From Corynespora cassiicola (taxonomy: Eukaryota > Ascomycota > Dothideomycetes > Pleosporales > Corynesporascaceae), in contig JAEUWY010000012.1 of NCBI GenBank assembly GCA_022059125.1, positions 1,860,001 to 1,924,000 of the forward strand: a DNA stretch of 64,000 nucleotides, in the 5' to 3' direction. A model generated the notes under the pieces. It saw only the letters and a list, made by a program, of their open reading frames with translations. It ran no database searches and was not told where the DNA came from. This document shows positions 11,689 through 21,535 of this stretch, piece after piece. Numbering within the stretch: position 1 is the first letter of the stretch; every line of letters starts with the position of its first letter. The position numbers and the translations under genes are program-made.

Positions 11689-12550
11689 TCAAGTCCTCCC
11701 CCTAATGTGCGCCTTCCCATCTCCCTTCTCCTCCAACCAAGCCCCCCTTTTCGCCTCTGGTTCCCAAACCATGGATACATTCCATAGCCCTTCTGCAAAC
11801 TCTATCTCCTCCACCACCCGAAAGCCCTTCTTCAAATACAACCCTCTCCCCGGCACACTACTCTCCAAGGTCATCGGCAACCCTTCTTCCCTCGCAATCT
11901 TCAATCCATGCTCTAACAACAAAGCGCCGATTCCCTTCCTCTGATGATGCACCGACACCGCCAGCAACCCCAAGTGCCACTGCGGGCCAAGCAGGTCGTA
12001 AAACTCATTTGCATCTGCCGCGCGCGCTGTTGCGATGCGTGCCGGGTCCGAAGCGCGGTCGAGGAACGTAGTTTCGTACCAGGTTTCCCAGGAGAGAAGG
12101 GCGCGCTCCAGTTCTGCGAGGGCGAATCTGTTAGTTTTGTTCCTCGTTGACATTCTAGAGTTTCCATCCCGATGCGCACGGATATCCGTCCAAGCGGACA
12201 GATCCTCTCCAACTTTGCCCTCCAAAAAAAATAAAAATGATAAGAAATGCAATGCACATACTCCACCCCCATGAATCCCGCATCCATTCCTTCGCCTTCT
12301 CGTCGTTGCCGCTGCGCTCGAAGAACGCGTAGCCTGTGACTTTTCCCTCGTCGTTCACGGCGACGAAGGCGTGCGAGCCTGCGGTCACGAGACGCGTGCG
12401 GAGCCGGATGAGCTGGTAGCGCCGCATGTCTTCCGGGTACTGCTCCTGGCGCGGGTACATGTAACGATAGTGATCATCCCGTAGGAACACGGCGTGTGTT
12501 ATTTCTGCAACCTGAGGTAGGTCTTCGCGGGTCATGAGACGGACGCGCAT
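11689..12550 (-). CDS. GNAT-family N-acetyltransferase
   Basis: The first exon is 12550-12262, starting MRVRLMTREDLPQVAEIT, a typical GNAT opening strand and helix. An intron with donor GTATGT (12261 downward) follows. The acceptor is uncertain: phase allows AG sites at about 12207 or 12217, giving a final exon ending at 11689 and roughly 265-270 residues. The second part contains LGLLAVSVHHQRKGIGALLL, where QRKGIG is the acetyl-CoA pyrophosphate loop, then REEGLPMTLESSVPGRGLYLKKGF, the usual ending where the chain meets the bound substrate. Similar fungal proteins are annotated only as GNAT acetyltransferases. Substrate unknown. The gene is flanked by about 560 bp of non-coding sequence on its 5' side. 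Confidence 0.8.
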
Positions 12551-13110
12551 TTTGGGAGGGCAGGGATGGTTTTGCGGGGGACGAAAGGGCGCGCGGGGGG
12601 TGGGGGAGTTAGGAAAGGAAGGGGAATGGTGTGATGTTTATGTTCTTTGAAATTTTTGTTATCTGGATTTCGAGAGGTGGTTGAAGGGCGTTTTCGGAAT
12701 TGGAGACGGTTTTCGGGATTCGGTTTACGAGGCGATGCGCCCTTTCGCCCTCGATAGGTCTAGTTCTCGTTTCCCGCAACGGAAAAGTGGAAATCCAATG
12801 GAGAAGAACTCGTCGCTCACACCATTTAAAACAGGAAGAAGTATGATAAGTGATGAATTTCATTCGTGTATTCGTAAGTGGAGGATATGTGAGCGCAAAC
12901 CTGAGTCTGGACCATGATTCGGACCGATACCGCCTTAGGAAGGTAGATAGACTCGGGTGTGTGTGACTACTACGTCCACAATCTATATCTGTCATGAAGA
13001 ATATGTGCAAATATAACTGATTGCTGTGGAAACCCTGCTATTTCTTCATCAGAGATTCTTCAATACCTTTTCAACAAATTGTTAACAGAAACCAACCCCC
13101 TCCCGCCTAT
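12551..13110. other. intergenic, GNAT promoter and RBR-gene 3' flank
   Basis: 560 bp between the start of the GNAT gene and the stop of the next minus-strand gene. A G-rich run (about 12575-12625) precedes the GNAT ATG on its coding strand as a C/T-rich tract, common in fungal promoters. No gene seen. Confidence 0.45.
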
Positions 13111-15711
13111 TCAGCTATGCGTCTCTTGCATGTGCACATAAGTGTCAGTCCCGTTCTTGAAAGTCTTCATACAGAACCAACATATATGTGCCTGACAGTT
13201 TTGACAGGCCATATGGTTGCATCCTCCATCCTTCTCTATAGCCGAGCTGCATTTTGGGCAACCGCGTATGTCGTGTTCCTTTTTGTATTCTTCCAGCCCT
13301 GTGTCGGCCTCGGCCTTGAGAAACACGGCCCATTCTGAGCAAGAATACCCAGTGTGTTCAGTCTGACGGCATGAAGTGCAAATAGATGTGAGGCAGCTGT
13401 CGCATTCAAACACGCGAGGGTTCTCTTTCGACGAGGTGCGATAGAAGCGAGTACATTCGGGGGTAGAGCAATGTTGGAACTCGATAGGGTGGGTGCGCAC
13501 ATAGATGTTTAACGAATTCTGGAGTAGAGAGTCGTATATTGGACCAGTCAGACCAGTCTTGAGTTCAGAGAGATTGAACGGCTGGTTGCATTTTGCAGAC
13601 GTGCCTAAACAGCGAATGGGGAACGAGCTTGAAGACGTGCACTGCGACTCTAGACAGGAAATGCAGTATACATGGCTGCAAGATGTCCTGAATGGTCCTT
13701 CGGGGGGAGTCCAGCACACTGGACATAACTCTTCCTCATTTTCGTGGATGGAGAGAGTTCCGACACCTAGATCGGCTGGAGTATCATCGAAAGAACGCAG
13801 GATATCTTCAACGTGCACGACATCTTGATCTGAGCCGTTGATAACAATTTTCTTTGGGTTGGAAGAGATGTCCAATCTTACTCTGTCTTTGCCTAGGGTC
13901 AAGACGACCTGACGAAAAGCTCCCCTCATACATGCACTCAAGGCCTTGTGATTGAGAATCAAAACTTTCGACTGAGAAGCAAGCTGCTTTGCTTTTCTGA
14001 GTAGATCATCCTGTGCTGCTTTAATGTTTCCCGAGCTCCCATAGAGTCTCATGACTGTTCTGTTGAAGTCTCGTGTGATGGTAATACCATGGTTCTCCAT
14101 CAATTCCGAACGCAATCCGGAAGATGCTTCTTGGAAGAAGAAGGCATCCGAAATTGGAGTCGTGCCGTCGCTCGCAACATGTCCAGCCAAGAGTTGCTCA
14201 ACAAGTGATTTTACGCGAGCGACTTTTTCCTTTTCCTGCCCAGATACACGAATTTGCGTGTGCGATTTATTCTGGTTGTCATAGTACTTGATTTTTACGA
14301 AATTATCCTTCCAGGCGGTGTCTTTCATGGCTTCGAGCTGAGGCCGAACTGCCAAAAGAGCCGTACTGAGGACAGAGATTTTGACAGAGATTCTCTGCTG
14401 CACGTGAAGTATATCATCCGAACTGGGGTGAAGTTTCTGGCCGTCCAATTCCTTCGAAGCAGTTCTAGCTTCTTGTGAACTGGCAAATTTAGCGACAGCT
14501 TTGACTTTGCTCTCCTCTGGCTTTGAGGTGATGATCCAATCAATCACAGTACCGATATCTCCAAGCTTACCCTTCACGACATCTTCCAACTGTTTTGAAG
14601 ACAGCTTGTGGGTTCGCTTGCTAAAGTTGACTCTAATGATTGAACACGAATTTGGCAAAAGTGGCAGAAGTGTGCCGCTGTCAACTCTGGGATGCATATT
14701 GAAAATTTTGACAGAACAAGGTGCTTTGTACTCGAAAATCTGATGGCGCCGATTCAGAATCCCTAGCCTCTTTTCCATGGTTGTCTTCGCATCTTTTGCT
14801 ACCGATGCTGTGTTGTATATCACGGATGCTGATATTGATGGCCTGTGCCATGTACAAAGAACACTTTCGAGCTGTAGGCGATTTGATCCGGACTCGGATT
14901 CGCTGGCTAATTGTACAGATTTGACAGAGATTTCTGACCCATCGATGGTAACAGAGGTACCGATAGCCCGCAGCATCTTGTGGGAGAAATCGGGATCCGC
15001 TAACTTGATGTCAGCGGTCTGACGAAGGCTCCTCGGGTCCGTATGCAGAGAAATGCATTCCATGGGTATGTCAGAAAATCCATAGCCGGTAAGTAGAATA
15101 CGTAAGTCATTGGCTGACGTATTTGCTGGTATGTTGCCCATGGAGACAGCAGAGAAGTCAGACGGTAATGATATTTCTGATACCGTGACGCCCGCGCCAT
15201 AAGTTACGGTAGCTCCTCTCAGTACCTTCGAAAGCATGTTGTTGCTCATCTCTTGGGGTGCCGTGGGTACCCCACTATTGATTTGACTTGATCTTGCAGG
15301 ACCAATCGCCGGAGAGGGCATACTGGCCATGCCGTGGTTCTGAACCACGGGAGTAGGAGTCATGAGGTGGCTGAAAACGCAACTCCCGCCTTTGTTGCAT
15401 CTATTCTGCAGAAAGAATTTGCAAGGAGGTGGAGGCGTTATGCCCACTTGGGTAGCGCCAGTGATCTTCGCCTGGGTATCATGCTCCCAAGTGCACAAAT
15501 TGCCACGAGTGCAAGCTCCTTGTAGGAAGAATCTACACGGTCCCCGGTTTGGTGTGTTTTGTGTGTGAACCGTGATGGGATCAAATACCCTGGCGTTCAC
15601 ACTCAGCGTTGGCTTTGCAGCAGGAGTCTGAGCAGCAGTTGAAGGGTGCTGGAAGATGCACGTTTCTCCATTGCGGCATCGGCCTTGTTGGTAGAAGCGG
15701 CATGCGACCAT
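13111..15711 (-). CDS. CCCH zinc-finger / RBR-type E3 ubiquitin ligase
   Basis: A single exon encodes 866 residues from the ATG at 15711; the open frame extends 14 codons further only to a TTG. Three CCCH zinc fingers open the protein (about residues 4-22, 59-77 and 97-115), with CRFYQQGRC, CRFFLQGAC and CKFFLQNRC. Such fingers usually bind single-stranded RNA. The middle 500 residues include RRM-like and KH-like segments (for example SVKIFNMHP and QAAQDDLLRKAKQ contexts). The C-terminus is a full RING-between-RING module: RING1 from CPVCWTPPEG (663), IBR with HCSTPECTRFY, and RING2 from CPKCSSAIEKDGGCNHM (818). Cys831 in GGC matches the catalytic thioester cysteine of parkin-type ligases. 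The layout suggests an RNA-associated ubiquitin ligase. Targets are unknown; the RBR resembles that of plant DEAH11/12-type proteins. Confidence 0.9.
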   Translation of the reverse strand: MVACRFYQQGRCRNGETCIFQHPSTAAQTPAAKPTLSVNARVFDPITVHTQNTPNRGPCRFFLQGACTRGNLCTWEHDTQAKITGATQVGITPPPPCKFFLQNRCNKGGSCVFSHLMTPTPVVQNHGMASMPSPAIGPARSSQINSGVPTAPQEMSNNMLSKVLRGATVTYGAGVTVSEISLPSDFSAVSMGNIPANTSANDLRILLTGYGFSDIPMECISLHTDPRSLRQTADIKLADPDFSHKMLRAIGTSVTIDGSEISVKSVQLASESESGSNRLQLESVLCTWHRPSISASVIYNTASVAKDAKTTMEKRLGILNRRHQIFEYKAPCSVKIFNMHPRVDSGTLLPLLPNSCSIIRVNFSKRTHKLSSKQLEDVVKGKLGDIGTVIDWIITSKPEESKVKAVAKFASSQEARTASKELDGQKLHPSSDDILHVQQRISVKISVLSTALLAVRPQLEAMKDTAWKDNFVKIKYYDNQNKSHTQIRVSGQEKEKVARVKSLVEQLLAGHVASDGTTPISDAFFFQEASSGLRSELMENHGITITRDFNRTVMRLYGSSGNIKAAQDDLLRKAKQLASQSKVLILNHKALSACMRGAFRQVVLTLGKDRVRLDISSNPKKIVINGSDQDVVHVEDILRSFDDTPADLGVGTLSIHENEEELCPVCWTPPEGPFRTSCSHVYCISCLESQCTSSSSFPIRCLGTSAKCNQPFNLSELKTGLTGPIYDSLLQNSLNIYVRTHPIEFQHCSTPECTRFYRTSSKENPRVFECDSCLTSICTSCRQTEHTGYSCSEWAVFLKAEADTGLEEYKKEHDIRGCPKCSSAIEKDGGCNHMACQNCQAHICWFCMKTFKNGTDTYVHMQETHS

Positions 15712-16251
15712 CTTGTCTAGCAGGCGTGTTAGCTCATAGATGATACTCTCCAAATGACCGGGCTCACGGAATATTGTGCTCTAAGTCCAATTCGCGAGTT
15801 AGTGCGAAATCGTGAAGGTGAAGTGTTCGCTCCAGGCAACAGCGGGGTAAATAACAAAACTTTAGCTGCTGTGTAACCCGGACCTGGAAACGTCCTAGTT
15901 TGTGATTGGCATGCAACATGCATACACGTCTCAAGGTAAGCCAATCCCTGCGACTGGTCGACCCAATACCGATTCAGAGGCCAAAGTACACTTACAGATC
16001 ACTGAAGACATGAACATCTAACTCATCATATTGTAAAAACCCCTAATACCCCAGCCTGACCCCATCCAAAGCTTTATACTCTGAGAACGCCATCTGGAAG
16101 AAGGATACTCGGGACCGGAGAAAGGTATATAGCCCCAGAAATTACACACTCTCGACTATGGACTCGCTCCACTCCGTCATTGATCGGATAACGCATGAAA
16201 TAGACTTTAATCGAACAACAAGCCATCGTAACACTGACGCTCTGCACGAAC
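15712..16251. other. intergenic, RBR-gene promoter and SCC3 3' flank
   Basis: 540 bp between two minus-strand genes. Sequence is unremarkable; a minus-strand open frame at 16074-16334 overlaps the SCC3 end and looks like chance. No gene seen. Confidence 0.45.
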
Positions 16252-19200
16252 CTAGTCACCCAGCACGCTCTCCACCTCGGGAGACTGTTCGGGGGCCGCA
16301 CCATTCTCATGCGCCTCGGCCTCCACCTCGCCATTCACATGCTCCTCATTCTCCGCCATCTCCTCATCCTCGTCTTCCTCGCGATGCTCCTCATGCTCCT
16401 GCTCCTGCTCCTGCTCCTCCTCATCGCTGTCATCTTCAATGATAATCTCCTTACTCTTGGCTGCCTTTGCGGGCTCCTTTGCTGCCTTGGCCGTCTTCTT
16501 CGCGCCCTTGACCTTCAAGCTCTTGACGATGTCGAGGTGGCCTACAACCTCCTTCCAGTCGTGGCTGAGCTTGGTCTTGTTTCTCTCGAGGTGCTTCCGC
16601 ACGAGCTTCTTGTTCTCTGCGTCGAAAGAGCCGACGTGGATGGCTTGGACGATGCGACCACCGAGCGAGCAAAGCCGCTCGTCTGCAAGCAGCTTGCGGA
16701 TTTGCTTGTCAGCCACGGCAGCTTCCTCCTCCTCATCATCGCTGCTCTCAGGCTCATCGTCTGGGTCGACGGGCTCATCATCAACGTCGCCCTCTTCGAG
16801 TCTCCTATTCATGCGCTTAGCTAGATTGGATTCTGCCGCTGTGAGGATGCGGAGCAGAGTCTTTGTCGTTGGGTCGTCGATTTCTTGGCAAAGAGCCTCC
16901 CAGTCGTCGTTCGGCTCATCACCTTTCCTAGCTTGTGGCCGCTTCGCTGCCTTGGAAGCCTGGGGCTTGAGTGACTTGAGCGGATGATACATATTGTACA
17001 GGTCAAGCAACAGGTTGGCAGCGTCGAGCCTAAGCTCATCGGCTCCCTTCCTAGCCTCCATTATCCTCATCAGTGTCTTCATGCATGTATCTCGTCGATC
17101 CGCAATCGCGGTGAGCTCTTCGTCTGGTATTCTCGTCTCCTCTTGGATGTGTACGGAGCAGTCTCGGCATTTCCACAAGAAGTAAAATAGCATCAATGAC
17201 ATGGTATGGCGAACGAGAGCGTCTTCTGCTGCATCAGTCGCAGAGTCGAGAGCTGACCCGGAAACACCTCGCTCCAATATCTGGAGAAGAGATGTGATTG
17301 GCGGTGTTGTGGGGACAGCGTCTTTCCTCGACTTGCTTTTTGGCGGCGCGGGAAGCTGGTCAAGAATTGCAGGGTCCGATGCCTTCGCAAGCTCCGACAT
17401 CTTCAGAACAATGTTTGAGACACCAGTGAGAATGTTTGGGCCAAGGTTTCCACGCTTTGAAAAATCCTTGCCGCGTCGCAGAGCATCAAAGGTGTTGATC
17501 AGATCGTCCCACAGAGCCTTCACTTTGACTTCGATGAGCTCTTTCAGCTCTTCGTTTCCTTGAGCGTGCAGAATCGAGCCAATTGCCTCGTTCAAGACAC
17601 GTTCGTTCTGGTGAGTGAGAAACTGCTTGTTGATATCATCCAGCAACGCTGAAAGCGCAGCATTTTGACGCAATTCTTCGAAGACCTCGAGGTTGAGCTC
17701 CCTCTCCAGCCGGAGACAGAGAGCAGCAGCTTCTGGCAACGCACCGAACTTCTTGAGCAGTTGCGGAATCAACACAGAGAGCTTCTTTGCAGTTTCTGCC
17801 TGTTCTTCTTGCTCTGCCTCGCGCTGCGCCTTCGTCTTCTTCTTGTCTTTTTGAGCTTCGACCAAGCGCTGCAGGCGAAGTCGGACGGCAGCATTCAGAA
17901 TATCGAGCAGTGCAGTCTCTTGGCGCTCTTCAAGCTTGCAGTTTTGGCGGAGCATCAGCTCGGCATCATCACCTGCTGCATCTTGGGCCGTCTGTGAATG
18001 GTCGTACAACAAATAGCCCGCCAGTACCTCCCAAGATCGAACCTCTGGGATGGCGTCGTAAAGGGCTTGTGCTGCCAACGAAAAACGGGATTCGATGCCG
18101 GCAGCCACAAGGCCAAGCTCAGCACCGGACGGAGTGATGCGCTCCATCTGTGAAGGAAGCTCGGCTTCTTCCTCGTCATACAACAGCAACTGGTCAACGA
18201 GACATTTCAGCTTCAGCCATTCGAGTCTAGGATTGGTGTATTCCTCGTCATCGTCATCAGCTGAGAGCGCTTCATCGAGTGCTTCCTGGCCGCCCATTTC
18301 GTCAACGATCGCCTCGTAAGCCGCGTTGACATTCTCTGCGAAAAAGCCGACAACAGACTTCCTGACCCTGGTCTCGGCATCAAATATCAGCTTGCCAACA
18401 GCGTCAATGTCGTCTGGCTCCAAGAAGCCTGCCTCTCGTAGGATATCTAGGAGATCGACTGCAGCAGCACGGACACTGGTATCGGCATCACGCGTAGCAA
18501 TCTCGACGATGCGTGGCCGGAAGCGCTCGGTGAAGGTTTTGAGTCCGGCAAGCTTGTCCTGGTCGCGGAACAGCTTGGTCAGCTGCTTGAGCACTTCTAC
18601 GCGGGTCGAAGGTGTCGGATCAGAGAGGATCCAGCCTAGGTATCGCAGGTGGGTTCCGTCAAAGAATTTGTCAGAGTAGATCATGATCCATTCAGCCACG
18701 CCTTCCACACACTCAACTCGGATCTTGGGGTCGACATCGCGGTAGCGATGGACATAGACAGTGTCAAACCAATCGGTAATTGAACTATCCACAATCTCAA
18801 GCTTTTCTTTGAGCTCATCGACTTCCTTGTTGATTGAAGCCACACGCGTCTTGTTGACGCGCGACTTCTTCGCCTCCGATTCGCTCTGGCGGTTCTTCTT
18901 GGCGATTATCTCGACCAGGTCGCTGGCGACGTAGGCCAGCCCGCTGGTGACTGCCAATGCGGCGACAGTGGCGGTATGCCGGAAGGGGCGGTTCGAGGCA
19001 GAGGACATGGTGCTGATCCACACTTGGATGTTTTCGATAAGCTCGGCATTGTCATACAACAGACCGGTCTGGGCGATGGTTCGGACGAGGGATATGAAAA
19101 AGCCACGCAACGCGTTCTTGAAGGCCGCGCCGCCCCGGGCTCTAGAAATAAGAGGGTATTCGGTAACTCCTTGCTGCGTAATATTAGCGCGCGTCGACTC

Positions 19201-19914
19201 ACGCGACTGGAAACAAAACTTACTGCTTGGTACTCTTCTTGGATATCCGTCAACCTGTTTGCGCAGTTATCCGGATCTGCAATGTCGTCCTCGTCGATCT
19301 GAATGTCACAGCCAGAGGCCCTGAGGACGAAATTGACCACGTCGGCCACGGCGCGCGCCTCATGGTGCTGGAATCGCGCCACCCACTGCGCGGCGACATC
19401 GTCGAGGTCCTTTCCCTGTGCAAAAATCTCGCCTGTGACGCAATTAGCTTTCGCCTCGTCTCCCCGAGCAACACGCCCTGAGCTTACCGTATAAACCGTC
19501 AGCTTCCTTTGTGATGGCGCTGACGCGAATAGGTGCCTTTCGTGGTTTCTTGGGCTTTGCTGTCGCGTTAGTCGCGGGTCGGATCGCAAGGCTGACGGTT
19601 TCGCCATTCGTCTTTGGCTTCTTCGGTGCAGGCTTCCGGGCAGGCGCCTTGCCCTTCTTCTTCCGCCGCTTCTCCCTCAATTCTTCCTCGTCGGGCTCGC
19701 CTTCGCTGCTCTCTTCCGGGTCGTCTTCGGATGACTGCTCGCCACCATCAGATCCATCTTCGTTCTCTACAGCGGCGCGTTTCCGCTTCGCGCTGGCGGC
19801 GGGACTGGGGGCGGGGACGAAGGGCTCCGGCTTCTTGGATACGCGTCCAGATTTGCGCCGCGGCGCGGATGAGGTGACGGGGGCGGCTTCGGAGGTCACA
19901 ACGGTTGCGCTCAT
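16252..19914 (-). CDS. SCC3: cohesin subunit Scc3 (STAG/SA family)
   Basis: Exons 19914-19488, 19432-19224 and 19173-16252 give 1185 residues, the normal length. Scc3 binds the kleisin Rad21/Scc1 and DNA in the cohesin ring that holds sister chromatids and shapes chromosomes. The first exon is a disordered, Lys/Glu-rich nuclear segment with RRKSGRVSKK and KKPKTNG. The STAG domain follows (about residues 150-290: DLDDVAAQWVARF, ALRGFFISLVRTIAQTGLLY). The SCD block comes next, with DWFDTVYVHRYRDVDPKIR and YLGWILSDPTPSTRVEVLKQL, then HEAT repeats. The C-terminus is a long acidic Glu/Gln/His tract. All splice junctions use GTAAGN donors and keep phase; the joint VS|KQ region reads QAQGVTEYPLI after splicing. 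Confidence 0.95.
16380..16425 (+). repeat. imperfect CTC/CTG triplet tract in SCC3 coding sequence
   Basis: A run of GCTCCT units on the plus strand encodes alternating Glu and Gln residues of the Scc3 acidic tail. Triplet runs of this sort commonly vary in length between strains without frameshift. Confidence 0.6.
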
Positions 19915-20351
19915 TGTGATTGTGTTAAGGTTGACCAGCACACAAGGAGATGCGGCCACACGGGGGTGGGGTGGGAGATGCGTGTGGTGTTGTTTGCGTA
20001 GGCGTGTTCGTGCGGGACAGCCATGGAAGACGCGTTGGGGTCGGTCCATCTGGCACGTGCGCTTTCCGCCAAGCCACCTGTTCACCGCACCACTGAATAC
20101 CTTGCAGTCACCGACCCCTTCTTCGTCATCACTGCCGCCGTCAGGGAACAAAATGTGTTCGGATACAATATGAGATGGATGTTTAGCTGGTATTCATCTG
20201 TATCCTTGACTGATAGCATCATGCGATCCTATCTATCGATTCCCCTTACCACCACGTCACTGCCGTGGGCTCCGTGAACTCTCCACACTGCCATTTGGGG
20301 AAGACACTGGCCGGCCATGGATGAGCTACATCTATTTCTTGAAGAACATGG
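19915..20351. other. intergenic, SCC3 promoter and SDR 3' flank
   Basis: 437 bp between SCC3 start and the stop of the next minus-strand gene. No supported ORF or RNA. Confidence 0.45.
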
Positions 20352-21371
20352 CTAGTTGTGGTCTTTTTGCCTTTGCTCTATATCCGCAGCTTGCTCGATG
20401 AAGTCCTTCACCGTGTCTCGAAACGGGCGATAGGTTAACCCCAGCTCCTTAGCCGCCGTCATTCCATCAAGGTCGTGACTGCCGTCAATCTCCTGCTTAT
20501 TCGCCTGAACCACTCTCTGCGGTCCCCATGTGAAGCTCTCGGACACTATGTCTGCGACCAGGCTATAGGAGAAATTCTCCGGGGAAGCAACCGTATAACG
20601 CTTTCCTCCGGCCTCAGGCCTCAGTAGGGCTTCTACATGAGCCCTCGCGAGATCCCTCACATCAACCCAGAACGGGACCCGAGCTACTGGCAATTCCTTT
20701 CCGCTCGCAACCTTCCACAAGTTGGCGTTTGACTCATTCAGACCCTCGATCACTGACACGTGGTGTGCGATTGGACCGAATGTCATAGGAGGACACAGAG
20801 TGACGAGGTCGAAGCCGGGGTTGCGTTCCTTGACGAAATTCCACGCTTCCAGCTCTGCGAACTTCTTGGATCCCCGGTAGGCAATCACAGCACTGGTTTC
20901 TTTGGCAACCGACTCTTCGTAACTAAGCGGGTTCCAATCCTCGGCAGTGTAGGTGAAGTGTGGAGGGGCTTTCCTATTGGCATCCATGACTGATGCGAAG
21001 GACGATGTTAGTACCACTCTCTTGACATTCGCGCTCGCGGCCGAAGCCTCCATTATGGCCTTGACTCCCTCAATTGCAGGCCGTACTAGCTCTTTCTCGT
21101 TGTCCTTGATCGAATAGCTGAACGGACTAGCAACATGGATAACACTATCAACGCCCTTTACAGCTTCGTCGAAAGATGTCGCCCCTGAGAAGTCGCCAAT
21201 CTCCACAAAATCAAGTTGCTCCGTATAGTCTGGCCGATGGTGTTTGAAAATGCTGGACTTCTTTATGCTCCTCGTAGCCGCGCGCACCTTGAGACCTCTC
21301 CGCAGGAGCTCATCGACGACATGCGCACCGATGAAGCCAGTGGCTCCAGTGACGAGGACGTAAGATGCCAT
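20352..21371 (-). CDS. NAD(P)-dependent extended SDR, Gre2/DFR-like reductase
   Basis: An intronless gene of 339 residues starting MASYVLVTGATGFIGAHVVDE; an upstream in-frame TTG is not used in this model. The dinucleotide motif GATGFIG lies at residues 8-14. Arg in AATRS favours NADPH. VVLTSSFAS carries the catalytic Ser strand and YRGSKKFAE supplies the YxxxK pair near residue 165. The later VPFWVDVRDLARAHV and GKRYTVASPENFSY segments are typical of yeast Gre2-type methylglyoxal/aldehyde reductases and plant dihydroflavonol reductases. It probably reduces a small carbonyl compound in the cytosol. Substrate cannot be read from sequence. A gene-free 3-kb region lies upstream. Confidence 0.9.
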   Translation of the reverse strand: MASYVLVTGATGFIGAHVVDELLRRGLKVRAATRSIKKSSIFKHHRPDYTEQLDFVEIGDFSGATSFDEAVKGVDSVIHVASPFSYSIKDNEKELVRPAIEGVKAIMEASAASANVKRVVLTSSFASVMDANRKAPPHFTYTAEDWNPLSYEESVAKETSAVIAYRGSKKFAELEAWNFVKERNPGFDLVTLCPPMTFGPIAHHVSVIEGLNESNANLWKVASGKELPVARVPFWVDVRDLARAHVEALLRPEAGGKRYTVASPENFSYSLVADIVSESFTWGPQRVVQANKQEIDGSHDLDGMTAAKELGLTYRPFRDTVKDFIEQAADIEQRQKDHN

Positions 21372-21527
21372 TTTCGAGGATAATGCCAACTTGTCGCCTT
21401 GCTGTCACCACTGAAATATTCAACGTGGAAGTCAGTGAGGATAGGTTTCCGAAGCCGGCGCGTAGCTCCGAAAGCATCGGAATGAAGTCATGCGAGGTTG
21501 GCGGGGGGTGTGGCTTTCAAGTGCAGG

Positions 21528-21535
21528 GATAAATA
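21528..21535 (-). promoter_or_regulatory. TATA-like element of SDR gene
   Basis: The minus-strand TATTTATC lies about 157 bp upstream of the SDR start codon. The position suits a TATA element with a moderate 5' UTR. Confidence 0.3.

Noticed and set aside
15712..15753. 14-codon N-terminal extension of the CCCH/RBR protein
   Set aside because: Starts at TTG. The ATG at 15711 directly precedes the first zinc finger and is the more likely start.
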